Of a stretch of 64,000 nucleotides of DNA, positions 18,498 to 27,778 are shown in pieces (positions within the stretch are counted from its first letter, which is position 1; each line of letters opens with the position of its first letter). This DNA is from Sphingobacterium thalpophilum. Its GTDB lineage: Bacteria; Bacteroidota; Bacteroidia; Sphingobacteriales; Sphingobacteriaceae. Below the pieces are notes generated by a model that was not told where the DNA came from, searched no databases, and saw nothing but the letters and a program-made list of their open reading frames with translations. The stretch spans positions 3,844,001-3,908,000 of the forward strand of contig NZ_LR590484.1 of assembly GCF_901482695.1 (NCBI RefSeq), given 5' to 3'. The position numbers were made by a program, and so were the translations under genes.

Positions 18498-18864
18498 ATT
18501 TAACATTTGCACATCACTACTACACAAAATATGCGGTTTCTCAGCTGATAATTTGTTTGCTTGTAATTTATTTGTTATTAGATTTTTATGTTATTTTTTT
18601 GAAAAAAAACTTTAGATAAAAGTAAAAGTAAGCAAAACGGTTAAAACTGTTACTAAACAGTAGTTTATAAAATAGCAGTCTTTGTTTGGAAGTCGGTGTC
18701 TGATAGGTTTGGGGCTTAAATAGGCAGGGTTAGGTTACTAAATCATTACCTGTTTTAAATTAATAGACGTAAATATAAGTGATTATATTTCAGTCTTTTG
18801 CACCTCTTTTCATATTCCCTTGTAACTCATAAAAAATTAATTTTAAACATTAAATCTTTGAGTT
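18498..18864. other. Intergenic region holding the probable left end of the conjugative element
   Basis: These 367 AT-rich bases lie between chromosomal susC and the integrase. No gene is visible. The element boundary (attL) must fall here, since the integrase is normally within a few hundred bases of the end. TTTTGC at 18796-18801 faintly recalls the TTTGC part of CTnDOT attachment cores, but no partner repeat is in the window, so no exact junction can be named. Confidence 0.4.
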
Positions 18865-20130
18865 ATGGAGCGTGAGAAAAGATCCACTTTCAAGTTATTG
18901 TTCTACTTGAAAAAGAACGAACCTAAGAAAAACGGAAATGTCCCTGTTATGGGCCGTATTACCATTGATGGAACTCCGAAAACATTTGGAACCAAATTAG
19001 AAATCAATCCTGAGACGTGGGACTTAAAACACGGTCGTGTTTTGGGAAAGAGCAATCTGGCAACCGACATCAACCAGAAACTCGATAAAATACGCGTTCG
19101 CATCAACAAAATCTATGAAGACATGATGAAAGATGATGGCTTTGCGACCTCACAAAAAGTAAAGCTGTCTTTCCTTGGTGTGGGTGTTATGGAAGACGCT
19201 ATCTTAAGGGTATTTAAAGAGCAAAATGAAGATTTTGAAAAAATGGTTTCAAAAGGAAAGCGATCACAGAACACTTACAATAAATACAAGACAGTATTCA
19301 ATCACCTTTCCGAATTTATCAAAGAGCGATACCATAGAGATGATATGGCCTTTAGGGAGTTAACAGGTGATTTTATTCGTGAATTTGATTTTTTTCTTCG
19401 CATTGATAAGGAATGTACACACAATACGGTTTGGGTTTATACGATGCCTGTTATTGCCTTGGCTGATCTAGCAATTAAAAAAGGCCTAATAAAACAAAAT
19501 CCTTTTGAAGATTATGAAATCAGTATGCAAGAAATTGATCGTAGCTATCTCCTAAAGGAAAATGTAGAAAAGCTCATGTTATTGAAGCTTTCTAAACCTA
19601 AATACGAACTTGTAAAAGACCTTTTTATTTTCAGTTGTTTTACTGGCCTTTCATACATTGACATTAAGAAGCTGAAATGGAGTAACATCCAATCTTTCTT
19701 TGATGGCCATCAATGGATCATTAGCAGGAGGAAGAAATCTGACGTTTCTTCAAATGTCAGACTTCTGGAAATCCCCAAACGTATTATAGAAAAATACCGG
19801 GGGTTAACCAGGAATGATTATGTATTTCCTATGCCCTCAAACGCAACCTGCAATAGCCATGTTGCTAAACTTATTAAGGAGGCTGAGATTGTTACTGAGC
19901 AGAAAGTTACCTTCCATACCGCACGTCATACATTCGCTACAATGTTTCTAACTGAAGGTGTACCCCTTGAAAGCCTTAGCAAAATGATGGGTCATAAAAA
20001 TATTTCGACCACACAAATCTATGCAAAGATTACAAGCCAGAAAATCAGTAAGGATATGGATTTGGTATCTCATAAATTTGCTGGAATGGAAGCTGCCTTT
20101 ATTGACATGGAAAGTGATGTTCTTGTTTAG
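18865..20130 (+). CDS. int: IntDOT-like tyrosine recombinase (element integrase)
   Basis: This integrase of 421 residues catalyses element excision and integration. It has an arm-binding N-terminal domain (FKLLFYLKKNEPKKNGNVPV), a core-binding SAM-like domain (about 110-210) and a C-terminal catalytic domain. HTARHTF gives the His and Arg of boxes II, GHKNISTTQIYAKI gives the last His and the nucleophile Tyr. The box I position reads FTGLSYIDIKKL, with Ser where most tyrosine recombinases have Arg. The same Arg-to-Ser replacement is known in IntDOT of CTnDOT. It marks the left side of the conjugative element. Confidence 0.93.
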   Translation: MEREKRSTFKLLFYLKKNEPKKNGNVPVMGRITIDGTPKTFGTKLEINPETWDLKHGRVLGKSNLATDINQKLDKIRVRINKIYEDMMKDDGFATSQKVKLSFLGVGVMEDAILRVFKEQNEDFEKMVSKGKRSQNTYNKYKTVFNHLSEFIKERYHRDDMAFRELTGDFIREFDFFLRIDKECTHNTVWVYTMPVIALADLAIKKGLIKQNPFEDYEISMQEIDRSYLLKENVEKLMLLKLSKPKYELVKDLFIFSCFTGLSYIDIKKLKWSNIQSFFDGHQWIISRRKKSDVSSNVRLLEIPKRIIEKYRGLTRNDYVFPMPSNATCNSHVAKLIKEAEIVTEQKVTFHTARHTFATMFLTEGVPLESLSKMMGHKNISTTQIYAKITSQKISKDMDLVSHKFAGMEAAFIDMESDVLV

Positions 20131-20289
20131 AGCCATTGTTTTGGTATAAATTGAAGCAGGATTAAGTCCTGCTTTTTTATTTGCCATTTCATGATGTAAT
20201 ACTGCATTAAGTTCGACTGATATTTTTAAATTTACATAGCTAAAGCAAATATAAACCAGCTTCTAAAGAAGATATAAAACAACGAGATA

Positions 20290-21678
20290 ATGGAAGAAAT
20301 CGACCTCACAAAAATCAAATATTATCCTGATAGATTTTATATCTGTTTAGACGGTTTTGATATTGAAAATCTAACGGATTTCCTAACCGACCTGCAAATT
20401 GGTCAACATCAATCCATATTCATTCACGAATATTATCATTACCTTACCAACATAGCTACATTGCCTGGCATTCGTCAGTTTTGCCTGAATTTTTGCGACA
20501 GGTTTCGTGCATCAACCATTTTAACGGCCACCGAAGGAATCAATGCGTATCCCATCAACACAAACACTTTTCAAAGCTGTAAGAACATGGTAGATTATTG
20601 GAACGATGCAGTTGCAACATTTTCCGAAGATGATATTGATTATAAAGTTGTAGAGGATACAAATAACGCAACGAATAAAAAATTCGGGATTGCATCCATA
20701 GAAAAGACTCACCGGTCAATGGAAGTTATTGTAGGTGGAGTGCAACATACGGGGGAAAGACACTTTATTACCATACATACTACAGGTCTTATCAATATAC
20801 ATAGCTTTAACCTGACATTTGGTGCTATTGACGAATTTTTAAGTTCCGCAATCGATGAATACCTTTTTGAAAATGACCTATCGGATATAAATCCGAGTAT
20901 GCTCAGTCAAAGGCCTTTTTATCCATATTGCTTTTTTAACGAAATCCTTTCATTTTATGGAATGAAAAGACCTTCAGCATTTGAAAAAATTCTTATTGCA
21001 TACTTTGCCCTGAACTCATCAAATCCCCCGGTAGTCCTTATCGAAATATTGGAAAAATTAAGAGATGGTGGTTATGAGCCATTTCAGGAAAACCCAGAGA
21101 CATATTTACTATCTAATTTCTCGGAAACACTGCAGTACAACGACGTACTCAATAACATAAAGTATTTTGCTGACCTAACATCCCAGCAAGGACGCATCCA
21201 TATATCACAGGCATTAAAATATTATTACGATAAATTTTACGTGGCGCAGAAAGTAAAGGAAAATGATTTCTTTTTCTTTGTCAGACCATTCTTTGTTTCG
21301 GACGAAAACACGATCAAATACAAACAGAAATTCCTTCTGGAACTTTCGAGGATAATAAACCTCTTTACGCCGCCTCTTATACTTAAAGACAAGCAGTTTT
21401 TTTTCATCGATAAGCTTACGACCTTTGGTGAAGCAACTGTGTTGATATTGGCTACTTACGAAATTTTTGAAAGCCTGCGAACAAACCGTATTGCATCAAG
21501 ACCGGCATACCAAAAGGCTAAGTACACCTTTCCTGATAGAGATCCTGATTGTGATAATTTTGAAAAGTTCACGCCGCCGCCAATTAATGGTATAGCATTC
21601 AGGCTGGCTCTTAATGAGCTGAACCTGTATGGCCTGTATCTTCAGGAGTTGGAAAATCTAAAACAGACTAATAGCTAG
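20290..21678 (+). CDS. Uncharacterised protein with an HEXXH motif
   Basis: This 462-residue protein matches no family I can name. HEYYHYLTN at residues 46-54 is an HEXXH zinc-metallopeptidase-type motif, preceded by a short hydrophobic stretch (QSIFI), as in gluzincins. A third ligand is not evident. No signal peptide or membrane helix is seen. The stop is one base before the start of the DUF4238 gene, so the two are co-expressed. Their position directly behind the integrase is a common place for defence or toxin cargo, but that role is inference only. Confidence 0.65.
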   Translation: MEEIDLTKIKYYPDRFYICLDGFDIENLTDFLTDLQIGQHQSIFIHEYYHYLTNIATLPGIRQFCLNFCDRFRASTILTATEGINAYPINTNTFQSCKNMVDYWNDAVATFSEDDIDYKVVEDTNNATNKKFGIASIEKTHRSMEVIVGGVQHTGERHFITIHTTGLINIHSFNLTFGAIDEFLSSAIDEYLFENDLSDINPSMLSQRPFYPYCFFNEILSFYGMKRPSAFEKILIAYFALNSSNPPVVLIEILEKLRDGGYEPFQENPETYLLSNFSETLQYNDVLNNIKYFADLTSQQGRIHISQALKYYYDKFYVAQKVKENDFFFFVRPFFVSDENTIKYKQKFLLELSRIINLFTPPLILKDKQFFFIDKLTTFGEATVLILATYEIFESLRTNRIASRPAYQKAKYTFPDRDPDCDNFEKFTPPPINGIAFRLALNELNLYGLYLQELENLKQTNS

Positions 21679-21679
21679 T

Positions 21680-22555
21680 ATGGGTATTTCCAAGAGACAT
21701 CACTATATCCCGCAATTCCTCATAAAGCGATTTGCTGACAAAGACAATATGCTTTATCTCTACGACAAGGAGAAACAGGCTTTTGCAAAAGAAAAAAGAA
21801 GTCCCAAATCTGTCTTTTTCGAAATGAACAGAAATACCTGGTACTTTGAAGGAACGCCTAATGACAACATGGAAAAACTCTATGCCGAACTTGATGAGAA
21901 ATTTTCAAAAGATATAGTAGAAATATCACGTACAGGCATTATTACTGAAGAGGCGTTAACATCCATATTGGTCATGGCATCATCCATGAAATGGCGATTA
22001 CCATCAAATGATGATCTCTTTGATGCCAAACATAAAGAATACCCTTATGATAAACTCCCTATCAACATTGTAATCAAAAGGGAGGATGGTTCCGACCACA
22101 AGGAAGCATTGGAATATCTAATGAACTCAGAATTATTTAAACAAACAAAAAAATTGATCTTTCCCTTTCTTCCTTTCTATGACAACCTTAACATCAGTAA
22201 AGAAAAATTACTGCAGGTACACCGCAATAGTTATGTAAATACCAATCCCAACATCAAATCAATTCTTGGCGATGCCCCATTGATAGAAAGCGACACTAAT
22301 AATCTTGAAGATTTTGGCAATTTCATATTACCACTTAGTAGCAGCGAAACATTTATTTGCAATGATTCGCAGACAAAACGTGTTCAGAATATTGCATTCT
22401 ATCTTAATAAGGATTTAGCAATGTTCCATCAGGCTAAAAAATATGTCGTAAGTAATGATATAGAGTATCTTAAGCAGATTATAGATGCTTATTCCCAGCT
22501 TCAAGCTAATGGGCAGGTAGAAATAATATCCCGCTACTTGTTTCGGTTAGCCTAA
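21680..22555 (+). CDS. DUF4238 domain protein
   Basis: This 291-residue protein begins KRHHYIPQFLIKRFAD, the signature of DUF4238, and contains the later family element LPLSSSETFICND. The family is widespread on mobile elements and has no established activity. The paired histidines of HHYIP suggest a catalytic or metal site, but this is not proven. It is tightly linked to the HEXXH gene (one base gap) and followed by a terminator, so the two form a self-contained two-gene unit. Confidence 0.75.
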   Translation: MGISKRHHYIPQFLIKRFADKDNMLYLYDKEKQAFAKEKRSPKSVFFEMNRNTWYFEGTPNDNMEKLYAELDEKFSKDIVEISRTGIITEEALTSILVMASSMKWRLPSNDDLFDAKHKEYPYDKLPINIVIKREDGSDHKEALEYLMNSELFKQTKKLIFPFLPFYDNLNISKEKLLQVHRNSYVNTNPNIKSILGDAPLIESDTNNLEDFGNFILPLSSSETFICNDSQTKRVQNIAFYLNKDLAMFHQAKKYVVSNDIEYLKQIIDAYSQLQANGQVEIISRYLFRLA

Positions 22556-22575
22556 GTAGCACAATCATAACATTT

Positions 22576-22606
22576 AAAGGCGGACAGTTCTGATCCGTCT
22601 TTTTTT
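22576..22606 (+). terminator. Terminator after the HEXXH/DUF4238 pair
   Basis: AGGCGGA and TCCGTCT form a 7-base stem with one G-U pair and an 8-to-9-base loop, directly followed by a run of T. It lies about 20 bases past the DUF4238 stop. Confidence 0.75.
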
Positions 22607-23228
22607 ATGAACATACTTATTACTTAAAGCACATTCACTTCTACGGAACACTCCTATTGCCATGAAGAAGCTTTGAAAGAACGTATCGATCAATCAAAAA
22701 AATCTTTACTTCTATCCCCAACAACATTTTCCATTACCGTTTAGGTAGCTTCCTAGACCAAAATACTTCTAAACAGCAAAAGGTCTTTAAAAAATTCTGT
22801 TACCTAAAAATGCAGATTTTGTAATCACTTAGACCATTTCCCAATGCCTTTTCCATAGGCTTCCACAGTGCTTTTTATTCAAGAACCGGTATGCTGGTTT
22901 TGTCCCATTTCAAGAGCAAAGGTATGATCGTGTTCTTAACCCAGAAACAAGGTCATGGCCCTTGGGTTTGACAAAAAATCTCCACCCATGCGGGTTGTAT
23001 TTGTTTGACAAAACCTTGTTTCTGCTAAACACTAACCTTTTATGCTCGTGAAACGAAACAAAGCATACTCCGGCTCTTTAGACGAATAAAAAAAATGTCA
23101 GTAATGGAAAAATACAGCATTGGAAATGGTAACAGAGTGAAACGAAACTTCAGCACCTCCTCTCATTACCGAATAAATCTAAAAAAAACAAATCAGAACA
23201 AATTTCATAACGCAAAAAAGTAGAAATC
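22607..23228. other. Structured non-coding region upstream of ssb
   Basis: No open gene is seen in these 620 bases, but they are rich in repeats. CAGAAACAAGGT (22942-22953) and ACCTTGTTTCTG (23013-23024) are perfect 12-base inverted copies. Between them lie an ACCC-N4-GGGT hairpin (about 22984-22995) and two direct copies of GTTTGACAAAA (22966-22976 and 23003-23013). A further imperfect tandem repeat follows. The setting, just ahead of SSB, DUF932 and PRTRC genes, suits a replication origin or a leading-region promoter. This is inference. Confidence 0.5.
23048..23176 (+). repeat. Imperfect direct repeat of about 41 bases, two copies
   Basis: The copies at 23048-23088 and 23137-23176 share GTGAAACGAAAC at the left, AGCA and CTCC in the middle and CGAATAA at the right, followed by A-rich DNA. 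They lie within 190 bases of the ssb start and may be regulator-binding or origin elements. Confidence 0.5.
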
Positions 23229-23621
23229 ATGAACATCACAGGAAGACTGACAAAGGATGCGGATGTACGCACAACGTCACAGGACAGACAAGTAGTAAAC
23301 TTTTCGATAGCGACAAACGACAGCTACCGAAACAAACAGGGCGAGCGCATAGAGCAAACGACCTATTTCGACTGCTCCTATTGGATAAGCCCGAAAGTAG
23401 CCAAGATACTAACCAAAGGCACTTTGGTGGAACTCACAGGCAGGGTAAGTGCAAGAGCGTGGACAGGCAATGACGGCGAAGCACACGCAGGACTGAATTT
23501 CCATACCTCAAACATCAAACTGCACGGAGGTAGCAAGAAATCAGAAACCGTACAAGCTACTGCACAAACGGCAGGTAACAGTACAGCGGGACAAGGCACA
23601 GAGGATGATCTCCCATTTTAA
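23229..23621 (+). CDS. ssb: Single-stranded DNA-binding protein
   Basis: SSB coats single-stranded DNA formed during replication or conjugative transfer. The 130-residue protein has an OB fold (MNITGRLTKDADVRTT, VVNFSIATNDSY, TYFDCSYW, LVELTGRVSARAW), a flexible Thr/Gly/Ala-rich linker and the acidic tip EDDLPF that recruits partner proteins. It is shorter than chromosomal SSB, typical of element-borne copies. It leads a long rightward block of plasmid-like genes, probably expressed early in the recipient. Confidence 0.93.
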   Translation: MNITGRLTKDADVRTTSQDRQVVNFSIATNDSYRNKQGERIEQTTYFDCSYWISPKVAKILTKGTLVELTGRVSARAWTGNDGEAHAGLNFHTSNIKLHGGSKKSETVQATAQTAGNSTAGQGTEDDLPF

Positions 23622-23665
23622 CAACAAGTATTCAATCATTTTTTAACATCAAAATTTTAAGCATC

Positions 23666-24739
23666 ATGGCACATAATATCAATTTCAACGAGAGAACAGG
23701 ACGTTATTCATTCTTTAGCGTACAACAAAAAGCGTGGCACGGTTTGGGGCAAATTGTAGAACAATACCCAACAAGCGAGGAAGCTATCAAGTATGCAGGG
23801 TTAGATTATGAAGTCGTAAAATCCCCACTGTTTACCAAAGGTTCGGGTATTATCGAAACTTCGGGCGGTATCGAGATAGGCAGTAGCGAATTGGAAGTAC
23901 CTAACTATTTCGCCAACATACGCGCAGATAACAATGCAGTATTGGGCGTAGTGGGTAAAGATTACCATATCGTACAGAACCGTGAAGCCTTTAATTTCTT
24001 TGATGCCATTGTAGGCGGTGGCGAGGGAATTTTATACGAAACCGCAGGAGCGTTAGGCAACGGAGAACGCATTTTTATCACAGCCAAACTGCCCGACTAT
24101 ATCCGTGTAGGCAATGGCGATGATGTAACGGAAAAGTACATTTTCCTAACCACTTCGCACGATGGTAGCGGAAGTATTACAGCCGCATTTACTCCTATCA
24201 GGATTGTATGCCAAAATACGCTGAATGCCTCCTTACGTAGTATGACCAACGTAGTCCGTATAAAACATACTTCGGGAGCAAAACAACGTATTGAGAACGC
24301 TCACAAGATTATGGGACTTGCCAACACGTTGAGCAACCAATTAGAGGGCATTTTCAACGAGTGGACAAAAGTAAAAGTATCAGACCGAGAAGTAAAAAAG
24401 CTAATCCAATTGGCACTTTGCCCCAACAAGGAAACACTTGACCTACTCAAAAAAGGTGCAGAGGATGAAGTATCGACCGTATTTAAAAATGTGGTTGATG
24501 ATGCTTTTAGCTATGCGATGATAAGCGACACACAACAAATGGACACGACCAAAGGTACATTGTTCGGAGCGTACAACGCTGTGACAGGCTACTATCAGAA
24601 CGTAAGAAACTACAAGAACGATGAAGCCAAGCTACAGAGTATTGTATTGGGTGGTACTGCTCAACTCAAATCACAGAAAGCATTTGAATTGTGCACCGCA
24701 TTTGCTTTGAACGGTGCGGAAATCCTAAATCTTAACTAA
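23666..24739 (+). CDS. DUF932 phage/plasmid-like protein
   Basis: This 357-residue protein belongs to the DUF932 family found in phages, plasmids and integrative elements. Visible landmarks are the N-terminal RYSFFSVQQKAWHGLGQIVE, the central VVGKDYHIVQNREAFNFFDA and TPIRIVCQNTLNAS. The function is not established. It follows ssb by 44 bases and is probably part of the same transcript. No membrane or secretion signals are seen. Confidence 0.85.
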   Translation: MAHNINFNERTGRYSFFSVQQKAWHGLGQIVEQYPTSEEAIKYAGLDYEVVKSPLFTKGSGIIETSGGIEIGSSELEVPNYFANIRADNNAVLGVVGKDYHIVQNREAFNFFDAIVGGGEGILYETAGALGNGERIFITAKLPDYIRVGNGDDVTEKYIFLTTSHDGSGSITAAFTPIRIVCQNTLNASLRSMTNVVRIKHTSGAKQRIENAHKIMGLANTLSNQLEGIFNEWTKVKVSDREVKKLIQLALCPNKETLDLLKKGAEDEVSTVFKNVVDDAFSYAMISDTQQMDTTKGTLFGAYNAVTGYYQNVRNYKNDEAKLQSIVLGGTAQLKSQKAFELCTAFALNGAEILNLN

Positions 24740-24791
24740 GTAACCACAGGCTACCGCCTTAATCGGTGGTAGCCTACTATAAACAACAGCT

Positions 24792-25175
24792 ATGACAAAG
24801 GAAACCTATAAAGCAACGCTGAAACACGACACAGGCACGGTAACGCTGACAGTGGTATCACTAAGTGGAAAACAGGGAGCTATACAGCAGATAAAAACCG
24901 CAGAGGGTTGCCCCGAATGTGCCATTGCAGATATAGTGCAGATTGATAAAAATACAATACAGGATGAAATGAAAGCAAAGACGATAGAGGAAGCCAAAAG
25001 TTTGGCCAAAGGCAAGAGCCTTGAAAAGCAATACAAAGCTGAAGCGATATACATCATCTATTGCAACAGAACCAAGTATTTCTATATAGATACCGACAGC
25101 CTTATACGGCTATGGGAACAGCTGATAGGTTACTATGAAAATGGAACTTATACCGCTGAGAAATCACAGTCATAA
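24792..25175 (+). CDS. Uncharacterised small protein of the element
   Basis: This 127-residue protein is unrecognised. It starts with a lysine/threonine-rich strand-forming region (KATLKHDTGTVTLTVVSL), has a CPEC pair at about residues 39-42 that might bind metal, and ends in an aromatic stretch (YIIYCNRTKYFYIDTDSL). It lies 52 bases after the DUF932 gene, in the same direction, and its end runs close to the next gene. Co-expression with the PRTRC block is likely. Confidence 0.6.
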   Translation: MTKETYKATLKHDTGTVTLTVVSLSGKQGAIQQIKTAEGCPECAIADIVQIDKNTIQDEMKAKTIEEAKSLAKGKSLEKQYKAEAIYIIYCNRTKYFYIDTDSLIRLWEQLIGYYENGTYTAEKSQS

Positions 25176-25191
25176 CCTTAAAGCAAATGCA

Positions 25192-25530
25192 ATGGAAACT
25201 AAAGTAATAGCTACAAAGTTTGTTCGCCACGATGTTCCCGAATTGAAATCCCTGCAAAATGCAAAAGTCTATCTATTGAGGGAAAAATTAAATAAAGGCG
25301 AAAAGATGAACAGAGCCGAAAAGAATTGGCTTGCCGAAGCCGTAAACAGAAATGCTTTTTTTAAAAGAGCCATTCCCTTGCAAGGTTATCGGTTCGGGTT
25401 TGAAGATGTGCTAAAAACCTATGTGGTAAAACAGTTCGGCAATTGGGCAGAATACAATGCTCCCGATAAAACGAGCCTTAGAAGCATTGTTTACGGCAGG
25501 ATTGACCAGATAGCAGAAATCAGTAAATAA
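25192..25530 (+). CDS. Uncharacterised small protein of the element
   Basis: The frame is open from 25135, overlapping the previous gene, but the ATG at 25192 gives a sensible 112-residue protein starting METKVIATKF. It is basic and helical (LLREKLNKGEKMNRAEKNWL). No family is recognised. Proteins of this type accompany DUF932 and PRTRC genes on Bacteroidota elements. The start is inferred from the overlap and codon pattern. Confidence 0.6.
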   Translation: METKVIATKFVRHDVPELKSLQNAKVYLLREKLNKGEKMNRAEKNWLAEAVNRNAFFKRAIPLQGYRFGFEDVLKTYVVKQFGNWAEYNAPDKTSLRSIVYGRIDQIAEISK

Positions 25531-25544
25531 CAATCAGACCAGTA

Positions 25545-25739
25545 ATGAAAATAACAGATTTACACGGTTGCGAAATTGAAGTAACCGACCTAAGGGAAGC
25601 TATCAAGACAGCTAAAAGGAACACAGGCTACAGTCACGTGGACAAAAGTTTCTCAGAGTTCGATAAAAGGCAAAAAGCCTATTGGACGGACATACACGAG
25701 AAATTGACAGCAATAAAAAAACGAATAGCAAACAATTAA
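25545..25739 (+). CDS. Uncharacterised 64-residue protein
   Basis: A short protein beginning MKITDLHGCEIEVTDLREAI and ending in a basic helix (TAIKKRIANN). It sits 14 bases after one gene and 12 bases before PRTRC E, in the same direction, which supports it being real. No function can be given. Confidence 0.6.
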   Translation: MKITDLHGCEIEVTDLREAIKTAKRNTGYSHVDKSFSEFDKRQKAYWTDIHEKLTAIKKRIANN

Positions 25740-25751
25740 AATTTCAGAACG

Positions 25752-26351
25752 ATGAACAGCAATTTTTTCAATCAGATACAGCAGTTGGACTTTACAGGAG
25801 TATTGCAACTGAACATTTCCAAAGGAGCAGAAAACAACCTTATCGTATCGGTTCTGCTCAACAACGAGCAGTGCGGAGATAACGCCAAAAACCTAATTCC
25901 CCCATTGACATTTAACGCCACGCCCCAGGAGTTTGACGAGGGATTTTTTCAGCAGATATCAGCACCTATCCAAACCATTTCGGGTGTAATGGTCGATATG
26001 GATAAATTCCTTAAACAAATGGAAATAGTAAAGCAGCAATCGGCAATGGAAAAAGAAAAAACCGAGAAGGCGAAAAAGGAAAAGGAAGCCAAAGACAAGA
26101 AGTTTAAAGACGGAATGGCAAAGGCTGACGAATTGGAGAAAGAGGGCAAATTCCGTGAAGCGTGGATGAAAGTTCCCGATATAGCGGAGTTTCCCGAAAA
26201 AGCAGACGAGATACGCAAACGTAAAACATCATTGTCCGACAAGTTTGCCACACCAAACCTTTTCGGAGCAATGGAAGAAGCAACACCCGAACCGCCACAG
26301 GTGGCAGAAGTTATAGCCGATTATCCTATAGATGAAACAGACGAAGAATAA
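25752..26351 (+). CDS. PRTRC system protein E
   Basis: The first gene of the PRTRC (ParB-related, ThiF-related cassette) block. The 199-residue protein has a globular N-terminal part (MNSNFFNQIQQLDFTGVLQL, about 1-85), then a highly charged coiled coil of Lys/Glu repeats (about 95-135), then LFGAMEEATPEPP near the C-terminus. This agrees with PRTRC E. PRTRC cassettes occur on plasmids and integrative elements; their job is not settled, though plasmid maintenance is often suggested. Order E-C-F-B-ThiF is the usual one. Confidence 0.8.
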   Translation: MNSNFFNQIQQLDFTGVLQLNISKGAENNLIVSVLLNNEQCGDNAKNLIPPLTFNATPQEFDEGFFQQISAPIQTISGVMVDMDKFLKQMEIVKQQSAMEKEKTEKAKKEKEAKDKKFKDGMAKADELEKEGKFREAWMKVPDIAEFPEKADEIRKRKTSLSDKFATPNLFGAMEEATPEPPQVAEVIADYPIDETDEE

Positions 26352-26377
26352 AGTGTAAATCCCAAAATCGAAAAGTC

Positions 26378-26596
26378 ATGTTATTAGCAACGCAATTAGA
26401 ACGAGTTTTTATACTCAAAGATAAAGGACAGGACATCAGACTGACCGACCCCGAACCACGTTGGAGCGTGGAAGCCGTAATGAATTTTTACGCCAATATG
26501 TACCCGATACTCACAACCGCAAAAGCATCTGCACCACAGATAAAAGATGATGCGGTAGAATACAAATTTGAGAGCGTAATGGGAACGAAAGGTTGA
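26378..26596 (+). CDS. PRTRC system protein C (ubiquitin-sized)
   Basis: A 72-residue protein with strand-turn-strand opening (ATQLERVFILKDKGQDIRLT), a central helix (SVEAVMNFYANMYP) and a closing strand ending in MGTKG. Size, predicted fold order and a C-terminal glycine resemble a ubiquitin-like beta-grasp protein. With an E1-like ThiF protein in the same cassette this suggests a conjugation or adenylation substrate. The family assignment is firm; the ubiquitin-like role is inference. Its stop is overlapped by the open frame of PRTRC F. Confidence 0.8.
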   Translation: MLLATQLERVFILKDKGQDIRLTDPEPRWSVEAVMNFYANMYPILTTAKASAPQIKDDAVEYKFESVMGTKG

Positions 26597-26613
26597 ACCA
26601 AATATTTAAAGCA

Positions 26614-27768
26614 ATGAACTATGCACAAACATATCCTATCGGGAACTATCACAATACCCGAACAGCAACGACAACGGCAATTGCACCGTCAGTTAAACGA
26701 GTTCGCCAATTGGATGCAAAAGCCAAAAGATGCAAGCGAAGTACGGAAAGACAAACGCAAATCAGTACCGACAGCAATGTTGCCAATGGTTTTCTAAACT
26801 GCACGTTTCTACCTAAACTGAAAGAAACAAAAACCGTACAGGCTTGCAGGAAATCGGATAAAACGGAAAGGGATTTTTTTCAGTCCCTTTCCAAACTTGC
26901 CGAGCATTACCAAATTGAACCTATGCACAGTAAACAATTTTCATATCCCTACAATATGGCATTGGCAATGTCGGATATGGAAGAAAAACTAAAACAAAAG
27001 GTATTGGATTGGGAAGAAATCCGTTTAGTACAGGACAGTAAGAAAACCTATTTTGTAAGTGAAGAACGCTACAATACGGGAGCAACACTATTTTATATTC
27101 CCGTTGCTTCCCTATACCGAATGTTGCACAATCCCAAACGAAAAACAAACGCTCACTTACTATTGTCCGTTTGTGCCTATCTCTATCATATAGCCGATAT
27201 TCCTTATTATAGACAGGAAGCAAGCTATCTGTATTGGATGTATGAAATGATGAACGATTGGGTTGAACAGGACGACTATACTGACGAAACGGAGGTTTAT
27301 CTTTCGGAAATCAAACAAGCCGAATACATCGGGGATTATATGGAACAGCGGATTTATAACCGCATTAATCTGACCGTATTTGAACAGCGTATAAATGGGT
27401 TTAAAGTTAAAGATGATATTGACGGAGAATGTTTGAGCGTAGCAAAAGAAGCCTTTGCCCTCTATCAGACCTACCCGAATGAAAACGTATTCCGCAATGC
27501 CAAACCTAACGGAGAAGCATCAGAGGAAGATATGGAAAACATTATCGGAATGGAAAAATACATATCCTTCTACGCAGACCACAAAGGTTGGCTAAATGAA
27601 ACGCTCATAGAATCGGTTAACAACGAAATACAGGAATATGGACAAATGGAAGAACCCATTATCCAAAAACAGTTTGACGGCAGGGATATAACTACCAATA
27701 ACCTTTGTTTTGAAAACCGATTGTTTGAACTACTGCACAAGCTAAGTGATATTTTACACACCTTTTAA
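26614..27768 (+). CDS. PRTRC system protein F
   Basis: The frame is open from a TTG at 26593, overlapping PRTRC C, but the ATG at 26614 (MNYAQTYPIG) is the more likely start, giving 384 residues. The N-terminal 90 residues are basic and low in structure; the rest is helical and acidic, with SLYRMLHNPKRKTNAHLLLS, and DIPYYRQEASYLYWMYEMM as recognisable segments. It matches PRTRC F of Bacteroidota elements. No catalytic motif is visible. It is tightly packed with its neighbours, 10 bases before PRTRC B. Confidence 0.78.
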   Translation: MNYAQTYPIGNYHNTRTATTTAIAPSVKRVRQLDAKAKRCKRSTERQTQISTDSNVANGFLNCTFLPKLKETKTVQACRKSDKTERDFFQSLSKLAEHYQIEPMHSKQFSYPYNMALAMSDMEEKLKQKVLDWEEIRLVQDSKKTYFVSEERYNTGATLFYIPVASLYRMLHNPKRKTNAHLLLSVCAYLYHIADIPYYRQEASYLYWMYEMMNDWVEQDDYTDETEVYLSEIKQAEYIGDYMEQRIYNRINLTVFEQRINGFKVKDDIDGECLSVAKEAFALYQTYPNENVFRNAKPNGEASEEDMENIIGMEKYISFYADHKGWLNETLIESVNNEIQEYGQMEEPIIQKQFDGRDITTNNLCFENRLFELLHKLSDILHTF

Positions 27769-27778
27769 AATTGGAATT

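Noticed and set aside
18796..18801. TTTTGC as a CTnDOT-like attachment core
   Set aside because: Only five or six bases match and no second copy is available in the window, so attL was not annotated as such.
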